Source: JAVBNT01 sp031551355 (GTDB lineage: Bacteria > Vulcanimicrobiota > CADAWZ01). Taken from it: a stretch of DNA of 64,000 bases. Every line of letters begins with the position of its first letter. Positions within the stretch are counted from its first letter, which is position 1. Below are positions 17,177 to 25,059 of this stretch, piece after piece. The stretch covers positions 11,151 through 75,150 of the forward strand of contig JAVBNT010000021.1 of the NCBI GenBank assembly GCA_031551355.1, read 5' to 3'. A program made the position numbers and the translations under genes. The notes beneath the pieces were generated by a model. It had not been told where the DNA came from. It did not search any database and saw nothing but the letters and a program-made list of their open reading frames with translations.

Positions 17177-18223
17177 TCAATGTTTATAGAAATCATAAAA
17201 CTGTTCATTATTTTGTATAAATATGTCAACCAGAATAGGATCAAACTGTGTTCCCTTACCTCCGGAAATGATGCCCATTGCCTCTTCATGAGAGAAAGGT
17301 TTCTTATAAGGACGCTCACTTACCAGAGCATCATACACGTCAACAATTGCCATCATACGCGCAGAACATGGAATTGAGCTGCCGGACAATCCTGTCGGAT
17401 AGCCCTTACCATCCCAACGTTCATGATGATAAAGGCATATATCATAACAATATTTAACATAGTCAGGAGCATCAAAAGTCTGCATTTTTGTAATAATCTC
17501 CGCGCCCATAACCGTATGCTTTTTGATAATCTCAAATTCTTCAGGAGTAAGTCTGCCCGGCTTTAACAATATAGAATCGGGCGTTGTTATCTTACCTATA
17601 TCATGAAGCGGAACAGCCTTGGAAAAAAGAGCGGCGTCAAATGTAGACAGCTCTTCCTTCATCAGCCCCGACTGAAGAACAAGCTTGCTGAGCAAGTCTG
17701 CCAGCAGTCTGGTTCTCTGTACGTGCTGTCCTGATTCAGTATCCCTGTATTCAATTATGGAGGCCATAAATTCAATAACTGCTTCACGTACGCTGACAAT
17801 CTTCCTGACATTAATATCCACAAGCTCTTCAAGATGATCCCGGTGCTTTTTAAGTTCAACCTGAGCATCTACACGGCATTTTACTATTTCAGGATGAAAC
17901 GGCTTATTTACAAAATCAACCGCACCTGCATGCAAACCTTTTATCTCATTTTCATCTCCGCCGGAAGCTGTAATAATAATCACAGGAATAGACTGGGTAT
18001 AACCTCCTGATTTTAAAACATCAAGAACCTGAAAACCATCCATTTCCGGCATCATAATATCAAGAAGCACCAGCGAAAGACGGTGATGATTATTTAACAC
18101 CATTTCTACAGCCTCAAACCCATTTGAAGCCTCAAGAATATCATAATCATCCTTCAGTATTTCTATCAATATTTCCCGGTTCAGCGAAATATCATCAACT
18201 ATTAATATCGTATCTTTTGCCAT
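17177..18223 (-). CDS. Response regulator with HD-GYP phosphodiesterase domain
   Basis: A 348-residue protein. The N-terminal receiver domain has the Asp in LVLLDIMMPEMDGF (about residue 54). After a short coiled linker comes an HD-GYP domain with the metal-binding pair in VPLHDIGKI (about residue 203), then HHERWDGKGYPTGL, which is the GYP signature (about 265-278), and RMMAIVDVYDAL. HD-GYP proteins hydrolyse cyclic di-GMP, so phosphorylation by a partner kinase probably tunes c-di-GMP level. ATG 18223 is chosen for the GAGGGGG site eight bases upstream; the longest frame starts 30 bases earlier. It is the first gene of the operon with the hybrid kinase. Confidence 0.93.
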   Translation of the reverse strand: MAKDTILIVDDISLNREILIEILKDDYDILEASNGFEAVEMVLNNHHRLSLVLLDIMMPEMDGFQVLDVLKSGGYTQSIPVIIITASGGDENEIKGLHAGAVDFVNKPFHPEIVKCRVDAQVELKKHRDHLEELVDINVRKIVSVREAVIEFMASIIEYRDTESGQHVQRTRLLADLLSKLVLQSGLMKEELSTFDAALFSKAVPLHDIGKITTPDSILLKPGRLTPEEFEIIKKHTVMGAEIITKMQTFDAPDYVKYCYDICLYHHERWDGKGYPTGLSGSSIPCSARMMAIVDVYDALVSERPYKKPFSHEEAMGIISGGKGTQFDPILVDIFIQNNEQFYDFYKH

Positions 18224-18472
18224 ATTTTCCCCCTCATAACCGCAATGCGGCAAAGCTCATTACAAGTATACAGGATACCAGTTCATTGTTATAAAAAAAC
18301 AACCAATGACTGTAACATAAATCCCCTGAGTATCTATTCAACACACATTTGAAAACTCATCTGACAAAAATTAATAATCTGAAAATTAATATTTTTGCAA
18401 TTAATTAGAATAAGTGGATTTTATTCAAACAATAAGAAAGTCAAGCAAAAAAGCATTTATGGAAAAATAAAG

Positions 18473-18501
18473 TAAAAAAAACAGCCGTCCTTCCGGACGG
18501 C
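18473..18501 (-). terminator. Rho-independent terminator for the 34-residue-repeat gene
   Basis: GCCGTCC/GGACGGC form a perfect 7-bp stem (18484-18501) around TTCC. On the minus strand it is followed by a run of T (18480-18473). It lies about 37 bases after the stop of the gene ending at 18538. Confidence 0.8.
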
Positions 18502-18537
18502 ATAATACAACAAATAAACAACTTACTCAAAATTAAT

Positions 18538-21500
18538 CTACTGGTACTTTTTAACGATCGTCAAAATCTCCCGGTAATTGGGAAGCACCAGGTTTGACGT
18601 AAACTCTCTAATCATGGCAATGTGATCCAGACGGCTTTTTAAAAGTTCTTCCATTGCCGCCGAAGACACGGTTACACTGTCCTCTCTCTCGAAGACATTT
18701 CCTTTACCCATATGGAAATACACCTTAGTCCTCATAATCGTTTTATTGCCGTCTTCTGATGAACAATCACCGCAATAGTCAGCCTTTTTCTGGATCTGTG
18801 ACTCACAGTCAGGGCATTCCCGGACAAATTTTATTTTAGAATCCTTATATACTTCATAAAGATCAGAAGAGGACAGTTTTTCCGGATCCAACTCTATTTT
18901 CTCGACTTTTTCAGCGGGAACCCTGCCGATGGTATTCCTTTTCATCATCGCTGCCATTCCCGAGGAAATTACACGATCGGTAATCGTTCTGAAGTCATTT
19001 GAAATACTTATCTTTTCATCAATAACTCTTGCGGCAGCGATTTGTGACTTTATCAGAGCCTGATTGGCTTCCGAAGGATGCAGCGGAGAGGAGGCAAGTG
19101 GAAGTGCCGCAAGCTCGGCCCTGGCAACCGAAGCTGCCGAAATCTTAGTCATTTGCGCAGACGCGAGTATCCTTTGATTTACACGCTCAACTTCTTCAAG
19201 CAGGTCAGGTTTAAGATTATAGGCGGACATCAGATCCTGAAACCGCGACTGACCTCTTATCGTCGAAGTTGCATCCTGCAAATTTGACATAAATACGTCT
19301 TTCAGACCGGGATCCTTATCCATATTCATATTAAAATGCTTAAGGAAAGATTTTCCTTTGGAACTCAGGATCGCGTCATTAAAAACACTGAAAAACGAAT
19401 CTCTGCTTAAAGACGAGCGGCCCATCTGTTTAAAAGATTGTGTTAGCATTTTCCGGGAAGATTCGCCGGAAGAAACCTGAGCCATCGTCTTGACAAAATC
19501 TTCACGCAAATCCTGACTGCGGCGCAGAGAACCCATAAAAATGCTGAAAGCCTTAGGTCCTTCTTCAAAAGCAACGGTATTGTTCATATTGTTGAAAAAA
19601 GAAGTTTTGAAATCGGGATTGGATCTAACCTGACCCAGAATCTCCCCCATCTGAGCTTTACCTTTCTCAGTGGATGGCAGAGCTGACATCATCAGCGTAA
19701 AGGAAGTTGCCGTTGTTTTCTCTTCGGAAATACCTTTTACAAAGGTCAGTGCCTGACTCTTCGAGTCCTCCGATTTGATCGCGTTATTAAGAAAACCGGT
19801 AAAGCCTTCCCTGAGATTGGAATTTTCAAAGCCCTTGACAAGAAATACCATTGAAGCATCCCGGCCCTCAGGCGTTTTGACGGCATTGTTGAGAATAGAA
19901 ATGAAAGAGCCTGTCTGCCTGGGCTCTTCTGATATTGCGGATAAAAATCCGCTGAGAGCTTCGGTTCCACCCTTCACACCGACAACCCTTGTCATCGTCT
20001 TAACAAAACTGGCCGACAGAGTTTCATCGGCAGAAATGCCGGACATCAGAGAGGTAACATTTTTATTTCCTTCCGGAGTAGAAGAAGCATTGTTCACAGC
20101 GGCAACAAAGCCTGAGAACATTTTTTCATTTGCAGATACAACTCCCATAAGCCCAACAAGTGCCCCTTTACCTTCCGGAGCTGCGCATGCAGAAGAAAGT
20201 GTCCCCATCATTGCAGAAGAAAGTTTCGCGTCCTTTGATGAGTTTAAAAGCAAAACAGATATTGAATCCCGGCCTTCGGGAGTTTGAGAGGCCGAGGCAA
20301 AGGTATTAACAAAAGCAGATGCCGATTTAGGATCCGTTGCCATGCGGTTAAAAACCGCCGCGGCCTGCTCCCTGCCTTCAGGTGTTGACGAAGCCGATGA
20401 AAAGACTCCGGTATATGCTTTTGAAGCGTCTTTATCTGCAGCAACCGCAGCGTTCAAAGAGGCAAAAGCTTCGCGGCCCTCAGGGGTGGAAACGGCACTT
20501 GCCATCAGTTTCACCTGTGAGGCAGCCATCGACGGCTCAGAAGCAACACTATTCATATAGTCGGCTACAACCTTAAGTCCGCCGGGCTCGGAAGCGGCGC
20601 TGCTCATAATATTTACCGATGCCGAAGCGAGAGAAGGTTCGGAAGATACCTTGGAAATATATGCCGAATAAGCCTCTTTCCCTTCGGGAGTGGAAATGGC
20701 CGCAGAATAGACCCTAACCGCATTCGCAGCAGCTTCCGGATCTTTGGAAATATTTTTCTGAAATTCGGCATGCTGCTTAACGCCTTCAGGAGAAGACAAA
20801 ACTTTGTTGGTTATATTTATATAATCAGAAGCGGCCTTGGGATCTTTTGATATATTGGAAAGCATATCAGAGGCAGCCTTTACACCGGCCGGCTCCGAAG
20901 ACATTGTGGTAAGGCTCTTACTCCAGGCGGCGCAGGCGGCCGGGTCCCGGGAGATTTTGCTCATCATCCCGGAAAGGGATTTTAAACCTTCAGGCGACGA
21001 AGAACCCGCTGCCAAAGCCTTTCCCCAGGCAACAGAAGCATTTTTATCCGCTGACACTTTGTCCGTTAAAGAAGCATAAGCGGAAATACCTTCTTTCGTT
21101 TCAAGGGCTTTGTCCGATAGTTTGAGCAAATTGGAGCTTGCCTGTTTATCAGCAGAAATTTTTTCCATCCCATCCGTGTATGCTTTCAGTCCTTCAGGCG
21201 TTGATACCGCAGCGGCATTGGCTTTAACCCAGTTTGCCGATGCCTCCTTATTACCGGAAATATTTGACATCGCCTGAGAATAAGCTTTTAACCCTTCGGG
21301 CGTCGATACTGCGGCGGCATTGGCTTTAGCCCAGTTTGCAGACACTTCTTTATCGCCGGATATATTCGACAAAGTCTGAGAATAATCTTTAAGACCTTCA
21401 GGCGTTGATGTCACGGCAGCATTGATTTTACCCCAGTTTGCAGACGCTTCCTTATCTCCGGCGATATTTGACAGCATCTGAGAATGCGATTTAAGACCTT

Positions 21501-22944
21501 CCGGCGTCGAGGTCGCAGCAGCGGCAGTTTTAGCCCAGTTAACGGAGGCCGTCTTGTCCTTGGAAATATTACCCATAAAAGACGACAATTCCCGGAGTCC
21601 CTCTTTTGATGAAGACGCAAAATTCAGGGACTTGGTCCATTTCAAAGATAAATCCTTATCTGAGGATACCGTATTCATAAAACCTGAAGTCTTCTTCAAG
21701 CCTTCTTTTGAAGAGGAAGCCGAGTTCAAAGCTTTGGACCAGGATAAGGACGTTTCCTTATTTGATGAAAAAGAGTCCAGTATTGATGAAACATTCTCTT
21801 TCCCCGAAGCCGAAGATGCCGCTTTGTCAAAAACACCGATCAGCTTTGAAGAATTATCGCCGGAAAAGACGCCGTCTCCCATCATCTGAGAAATAGTTTT
21901 AGCACCGCCATCGTTTTTTAGCGAGGAAGCAAAAACAGAGGTAAATCCGGAGGACAAGTCCTTATCTTCAGACAAGCCGTCGAAATAGGATGAAAATTCT
22001 TTTTTACTTTCATCACTTATTTTCGACTGCGAAAGCAGGCCCATATATTTTGAAGACAGCTCGGGATCTTTGGCGATATCACTGTAAAAACCTGAAAGCG
22101 CCTTCTTTCCTTCGTCACTCTTTAAAGCGTTGTTCTGCAGTTCAAGCATTTTCGTGTAAGAAGAGTCATCCTTAGAATCAAGTATACCTTTAAAATCAAA
22201 ACCGATAGGACCGATAGCGTTCATTACGGTGCTTCCCAATGAAGCACCGGCCTTTGAATTACCCTGCAAATTATCAACAGTTGAAGCACTGCCGGCAGCA
22301 ACAGAAGACCGCCGTTCATTGGAGACAACGGCAGGCTTATTCTCTGCGAGACCCATTCTTTTACTCAAGGATGCTTCGGAAGACTCTTTCGCTGCCGGTT
22401 TATTATCAGGAGAAGTGAAAACAGCTTTATCTTTGCCGACACTGATGGTTCTCTTTTGATTAAAATCAGTCACAAAGTCGGTCTGACTGTTCTTATTCTG
22501 TGAAGCGGATAAATTGCTCTCAGGCTTAAAAGCGTCTTTTAAGCTTGAGCGCAAAGCGGCAACACGTTCTTCTTTAGCGGGTCTCTCTTTTTCAAACCGT
22601 CTGGCGGCCTCGGAATAATTATTTTTCTTTACAAGATCTCTGTTCAGATAAGAGACATCTTCATGTAAAGAGGAGTAAAATGACTGCGCAGACTCTTTTT
22701 GCAGCCTGGAAGGGCCGGAACTCAGCCATGACTGATGCTCCGCATCACTGTCAATTAATATCTCCGCAGTTCTGTTCCCGGATTTTCCTGACAATGAAAC
22801 GGCATCAAAGAAAGCGGCTTTCCCGGTTGGGGAAATACCTCTTTCCATTAGCCTTACCGATTCGTCTTTCTTTATGGGTTCATCCGTCCTTACGGGTTTG
22901 GATTTAAAAAAGTTTGAATTTCCGCCGAGCAAATTAAAGTCCAT
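18538..22944 (-). CDS. Giant 34-residue-repeat protein with C-terminal zinc ribbon
   Basis: A 1468-residue protein of no family I recognise. Residues 1-265 are polar and Ser/Lys-rich, and there is no signal peptide (MDFNLLGGNSNFFKSKPV). Residues about 267-1253 are about 29 tandem copies of a 34-residue unit of the form STPEGLKAYSQAMSNISGDK + EASANWAKANAAAV. Each unit would make two helices with a turn at PEG and another at DK, so the whole should be a long alpha solenoid. Copies in the middle are nearly identical and outer copies diverge. The C-terminal part has a four-Cys knuckle (CPDC near 1378, CGDC near 1391) likely to bind zinc. An AAGGTGAT site precedes ATG 22944. Neighbouring genes are a MerR-like protein and two small helical proteins. 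Its size suggests a scaffold, ruler or surface/effector protein; function unknown. Confidence 0.8.
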   Translation of the reverse strand: MDFNLLGGNSNFFKSKPVRTDEPIKKDESVRLMERGISPTGKAAFFDAVSLSGKSGNRTAEILIDSDAEHQSWLSSGPSRLQKESAQSFYSSLHEDVSYLNRDLVKKNNYSEAARRFEKERPAKEERVAALRSSLKDAFKPESNLSASQNKNSQTDFVTDFNQKRTISVGKDKAVFTSPDNKPAAKESSEASLSKRMGLAENKPAVVSNERRSSVAAGSASTVDNLQGNSKAGASLGSTVMNAIGPIGFDFKGILDSKDDSSYTKMLELQNNALKSDEGKKALSGFYSDIAKDPELSSKYMGLLSQSKISDESKKEFSSYFDGLSEDKDLSSGFTSVFASSLKNDGGAKTISQMMGDGVFSGDNSSKLIGVFDKAASSASGKENVSSILDSFSSNKETSLSWSKALNSASSSKEGLKKTSGFMNTVSSDKDLSLKWTKSLNFASSSKEGLRELSSFMGNISKDKTASVNWAKTAAAATSTPEGLKSHSQMLSNIAGDKEASANWGKINAAVTSTPEGLKDYSQTLSNISGDKEVSANWAKANAAAVSTPEGLKAYSQAMSNISGNKEASANWVKANAAAVSTPEGLKAYTDGMEKISADKQASSNLLKLSDKALETKEGISAYASLTDKVSADKNASVAWGKALAAGSSSPEGLKSLSGMMSKISRDPAACAAWSKSLTTMSSEPAGVKAASDMLSNISKDPKAASDYINITNKVLSSPEGVKQHAEFQKNISKDPEAAANAVRVYSAAISTPEGKEAYSAYISKVSSEPSLASASVNIMSSAASEPGGLKVVADYMNSVASEPSMAASQVKLMASAVSTPEGREAFASLNAAVAADKDASKAYTGVFSSASSTPEGREQAAAVFNRMATDPKSASAFVNTFASASQTPEGRDSISVLLLNSSKDAKLSSAMMGTLSSACAAPEGKGALVGLMGVVSANEKMFSGFVAAVNNASSTPEGNKNVTSLMSGISADETLSASFVKTMTRVVGVKGGTEALSGFLSAISEEPRQTGSFISILNNAVKTPEGRDASMVFLVKGFENSNLREGFTGFLNNAIKSEDSKSQALTFVKGISEEKTTATSFTLMMSALPSTEKGKAQMGEILGQVRSNPDFKTSFFNNMNNTVAFEEGPKAFSIFMGSLRRSQDLREDFVKTMAQVSSGESSRKMLTQSFKQMGRSSLSRDSFFSVFNDAILSSKGKSFLKHFNMNMDKDPGLKDVFMSNLQDATSTIRGQSRFQDLMSAYNLKPDLLEEVERVNQRILASAQMTKISAASVARAELAALPLASSPLHPSEANQALIKSQIAAARVIDEKISISNDFRTITDRVISSGMAAMMKRNTIGRVPAEKVEKIELDPEKLSSSDLYEVYKDSKIKFVRECPDCESQIQKKADYCGDCSSEDGNKTIMRTKVYFHMGKGNVFEREDSVTVSSAAMEELLKSRLDHIAMIREFTSNLVLPNYREILTIVKKYQ
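19190..22146 (-). repeat. 102-base coding tandem repeat array (about 29 units)
   Basis: The protein repeat is visible in DNA as a 102-base period. For example, CCTTC(A/G/C)GGCGT(T/C)GA recurs at about 21189, 21294, 21396 and 21498. Four central units (about 21180-21580) are the most alike, suggesting recent duplication, while the ends are old and diverged. No unit is out of frame. Confidence 0.85.
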
Positions 22945-23019
22945 AAGATCACCTTCAATCTAAAATAGCTTCTGGAACAGATAAAGATATTACATAAATA
23001 TTTTATCACAAATAATTAT

Positions 23020-23048
23020 GGATAATAACATCTACTTTGTTAACATTT
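23020..23048 (-). promoter_or_regulatory. Shared upstream element before the repeat-protein gene
   Basis: On the plus strand the block contains TAACA followed 15 bases later by TTTGTTAACAT (23036-23046). The same two words at the same spacing occur at 26757-26779, upstream of the EF-hand-like gene. It starts about 80 bases before the ATG at 22944. More GTTAAC words stand at 23079-23084 and 23118-23123. It could be an operator with two half-sites or an alternative-sigma promoter. Confidence 0.55.
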
Positions 23049-23132
23049 CTTTTATATTGTTAAAAGACAGAATAAAATGTTAACGGGGAGTTACATAATA
23101 AAAAGTTAAAAAAACAGGTTAACTGTAAAAAG

Positions 23133-24080
23133 TTAAATTTGTTCCGCTTCCGAGAATAATTTAAGCAAAAATTTTGTCCTTGAAACTAAATCTTCAAGAC
23201 AATCAAGCATTTCGTCAGCCTTTAAAGACAATGATTCCACCCTGTCCAGATGATGCTCTTCGCCGTCTTTAATAAACGATTCTATTTCCAAAAGTGACTT
23301 TAGATAAAGCCAGAAAGGATTGCGCATAAGTTTTGAGACATCAAAAAATTCTTTAAGCGGTGCAGAAGATAACCGATATTTTTCCTGCAGTTGATGAACC
23401 TTGTCGGCCAGCTCTTTAAGTCTGTCAAGAATAGCCAACTTGTCAAAATTCCCGGTTCGAAGCTGTTTACAAATGGATAAAAGCAAAGTTGAAAGGGAAG
23501 AAGATGTGCCCGGTTTTATACTGCGCGAATTGGGAAGCAGCGAGTCAAGCCTCGACTTCCTCAGATCTTCCGGGGCTTTCAGCCAAAACTGGCCGACATA
23601 CTCCCTGGCCTTTTCCTGCCCAAGGAGCAGAGACAGAATTTCCACATAATAGTCACGCCCGGCCTCATTCAGTAAATCATCGCTGCCGGATACCGCGGCA
23701 ATTTTTTTCTGAAAATGCTCATAAGCCTTGCGCATATCTTCTCCGGTAAGGGCGGACATAACAGACTCTATTGAAAGCTGGCTCTGTTCACCATTTTTGA
23801 GAAATGTCTCCAGTTCCGGATTTATTGAATTCTCAAAATATTTTTTTATTTGCGGCAGAGTAAATCCCGAATCCTGCAGTTCTTTTATCTTAGCGATCCT
23901 TTGCAAAACCGAGGCATGGTAATAAGCAACCCTGCCGTCAATTCCTCCATAAGGATTTCTGACTGGTTTGGCGATTATACCGAGGGTTACATAATATTTC
24001 AGTTTTCGGTCGGAAATATTATGCCCCAATTTCAGCGCAGTTTCAATGACCTCGTCGGATGTCAGATATTCATGCTCCAT
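23133..24080 (-). CDS. MerR-like DNA-binding protein with long helical C-terminus
   Basis: A 315-residue protein. Residues about 1-80 form a MerR-type winged helix: LTSDEVIETALKLGHNISDR, then KLKYYVTLGIIAKP, a wing with 'GRVAYYH' and a helix with LQRIAKIKELQDSGFTLPQI. The remaining 235 residues are helical and polar and do not resemble a known effector domain. MerR proteins usually carry a short coiled coil and a small ligand domain, so this tail is unusual. ATG 24080 is used, with AGGAAAG upstream; a GTG lies one codon before. It overlaps the preceding gene by 11 bases and precedes the giant repeat-protein gene by 188 bases, so it is a candidate regulator of that gene. Confidence 0.75.
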   Translation of the reverse strand: MEHEYLTSDEVIETALKLGHNISDRKLKYYVTLGIIAKPVRNPYGGIDGRVAYYHASVLQRIAKIKELQDSGFTLPQIKKYFENSINPELETFLKNGEQSQLSIESVMSALTGEDMRKAYEHFQKKIAAVSGSDDLLNEAGRDYYVEILSLLLGQEKAREYVGQFWLKAPEDLRKSRLDSLLPNSRSIKPGTSSSLSTLLLSICKQLRTGNFDKLAILDRLKELADKVHQLQEKYRLSSAPLKEFFDVSKLMRNPFWLYLKSLLEIESFIKDGEEHHLDRVESLSLKADEMLDCLEDLVSRTKFLLKLFSEAEQI

Positions 24081-24516
24081 CACTTAAATCTTTCCTGAGC
24101 TCAAAATCCCTTATTTTTGATATTTCACCAATACCGGCAAGAATTTGCGAAGCTTCAACAAACATTTCTCTCATCGGCTCCAGTTCATCAGGACAAAAAG
24201 TTTTCTCAAGGAAAAGTTTTTCCAGGAGCTCCTGAGAGCCTGAATGCAAAAGCAAAACGGCTTCCAAAAAATAATTCGCCACTGAAGCAGTCCCTTCCGG
24301 CGGCTCATATGAATATCTCTCAATAAAAAATGACAACTCATAAATTATATTTTCAAGAACAGCGGCGGCAGCAGCAAAAGAAACTTTACCAACGACAATA
24401 TCATCGACAAGACCTGCTAAAAAAGTTCCCAGTCCTCTAGGTGGCATACTCCTGGAAACATTGAATCCCAGGGCATTTAATCTGTCGGAAATATTTTGGG
24501 AAAAATCAGCACTCAT
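24070..24516 (-). CDS. Small helical protein of unknown function
   Basis: A 148-residue, mostly helical, acidic protein with no signal peptide and no family I recognise. It has an Ala-rich segment near residues 44-53 and a single Cys in 'TFCPDELEPM'. Its start overlaps the end of the upstream small gene by 11 bases and its end overlaps the MerR-like gene, so all three are translationally coupled. It is similar in size and helical character to the neighbouring 136-residue protein, but I see no clear sequence match between them. A role as partner of the repeat protein or of the regulator is a guess from context. Confidence 0.65.
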   Translation of the reverse strand: MSADFSQNISDRLNALGFNVSRSMPPRGLGTFLAGLVDDIVVGKVSFAAAAAVLENIIYELSFFIERYSYEPPEGTASVANYFLEAVLLLHSGSQELLEKLFLEKTFCPDELEPMREMFVEASQILAGIGEISKIRDFELRKDLSDGA

Positions 24517-24916
24517 TTGCCGTCAGCGAGTCACGCTGCTCCTGAATAACCTGATCTATTGCTCCTATTATATCCTCAGCTTCTTCCGATTTCAATATCG
24601 CCATTTCCAGAAGCTCTCTGTCAGGATTGGTTATATAGCTTCTCATATCATCAATACTCTGTTTGTAAAGTTCGAGCGATTCAAGCATAAAATCCCTGAC
24701 AACTTCCAGACCGGGGGGAGCTTGTGTATTAAAATGATTGCGTATTTCCTGAATATCCATTTGGACAACATCAAGTGCATTACAAAGTTTATCGTTGTCA
24801 AAAACCGGTTCACAAAGCATATGATCCCCAAGAGCTCTTATATATTCTTTTAAATCCATCTTCACCTCGGGATTTTCAGAGTTATCAATTAAGCTAAATA
24901 CTGCATCCGGACTCAT
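24506..24916 (-). CDS. Small acidic helical protein of unknown function
   Basis: A 136-residue, acidic, predominantly helical protein, first gene of the coupled run leading to the MerR-like gene. It carries GGGGG about ten bases before ATG 24916. The C-terminal half (about residues 70-130) reads as long amphipathic helices. It has no signal peptide and no recognised motif. An incoming promoter must lie in 24917-25059, where only AT-rich sequence is seen. Confidence 0.65.
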   Translation of the reverse strand: MSPDAVFSLIDNSENPEVKMDLKEYIRALGDHMLCEPVFDNDKLCNALDVVQMDIQEIRNHFNTQAPPGLEVVRDFMLESLELYKQSIDDMRSYITNPDRELLEMAILKSEEAEDIIGAIDQVIQEQRDSLTANEC

Positions 24917-25010
24917 TAACAGGTGTCCCCCTTAACTAATTTATTAATTGAAAATATTCAAAAGGAAACAATATTATTCCTTTCTCACAACAGAATCATA
25001 AATATACTTT

Positions 25011-25045
25011 CCGGGACTGACAAAACAACCGTCTGCCGGTCCCGG
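25011..25045. other. Hairpin downstream of the EF-hand-like gene
   Basis: CCGGGAC (25011-25017) pairs with GTCCCGG (25039-25045) just after the minus-strand stop at 25060. The T-rich stretch precedes rather than follows it on the minus strand, so termination is uncertain. Confidence 0.3.
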
Positions 25046-25059
25046 ATAAAAAACCAATA

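Noticed and set aside
19190..22146. Regular 102-base repeats taken as a CRISPR or satellite
   Set aside because: The units are contiguous without spacers and all in frame, so they are coding tandem repeats.
19746..22459. Several long open frames on the plus strand inside the solenoid gene
   Set aside because: They follow the 102-base repeat period in other frames, have no ribosome binding sites, and are compositional shadows of the minus-strand repeat gene.
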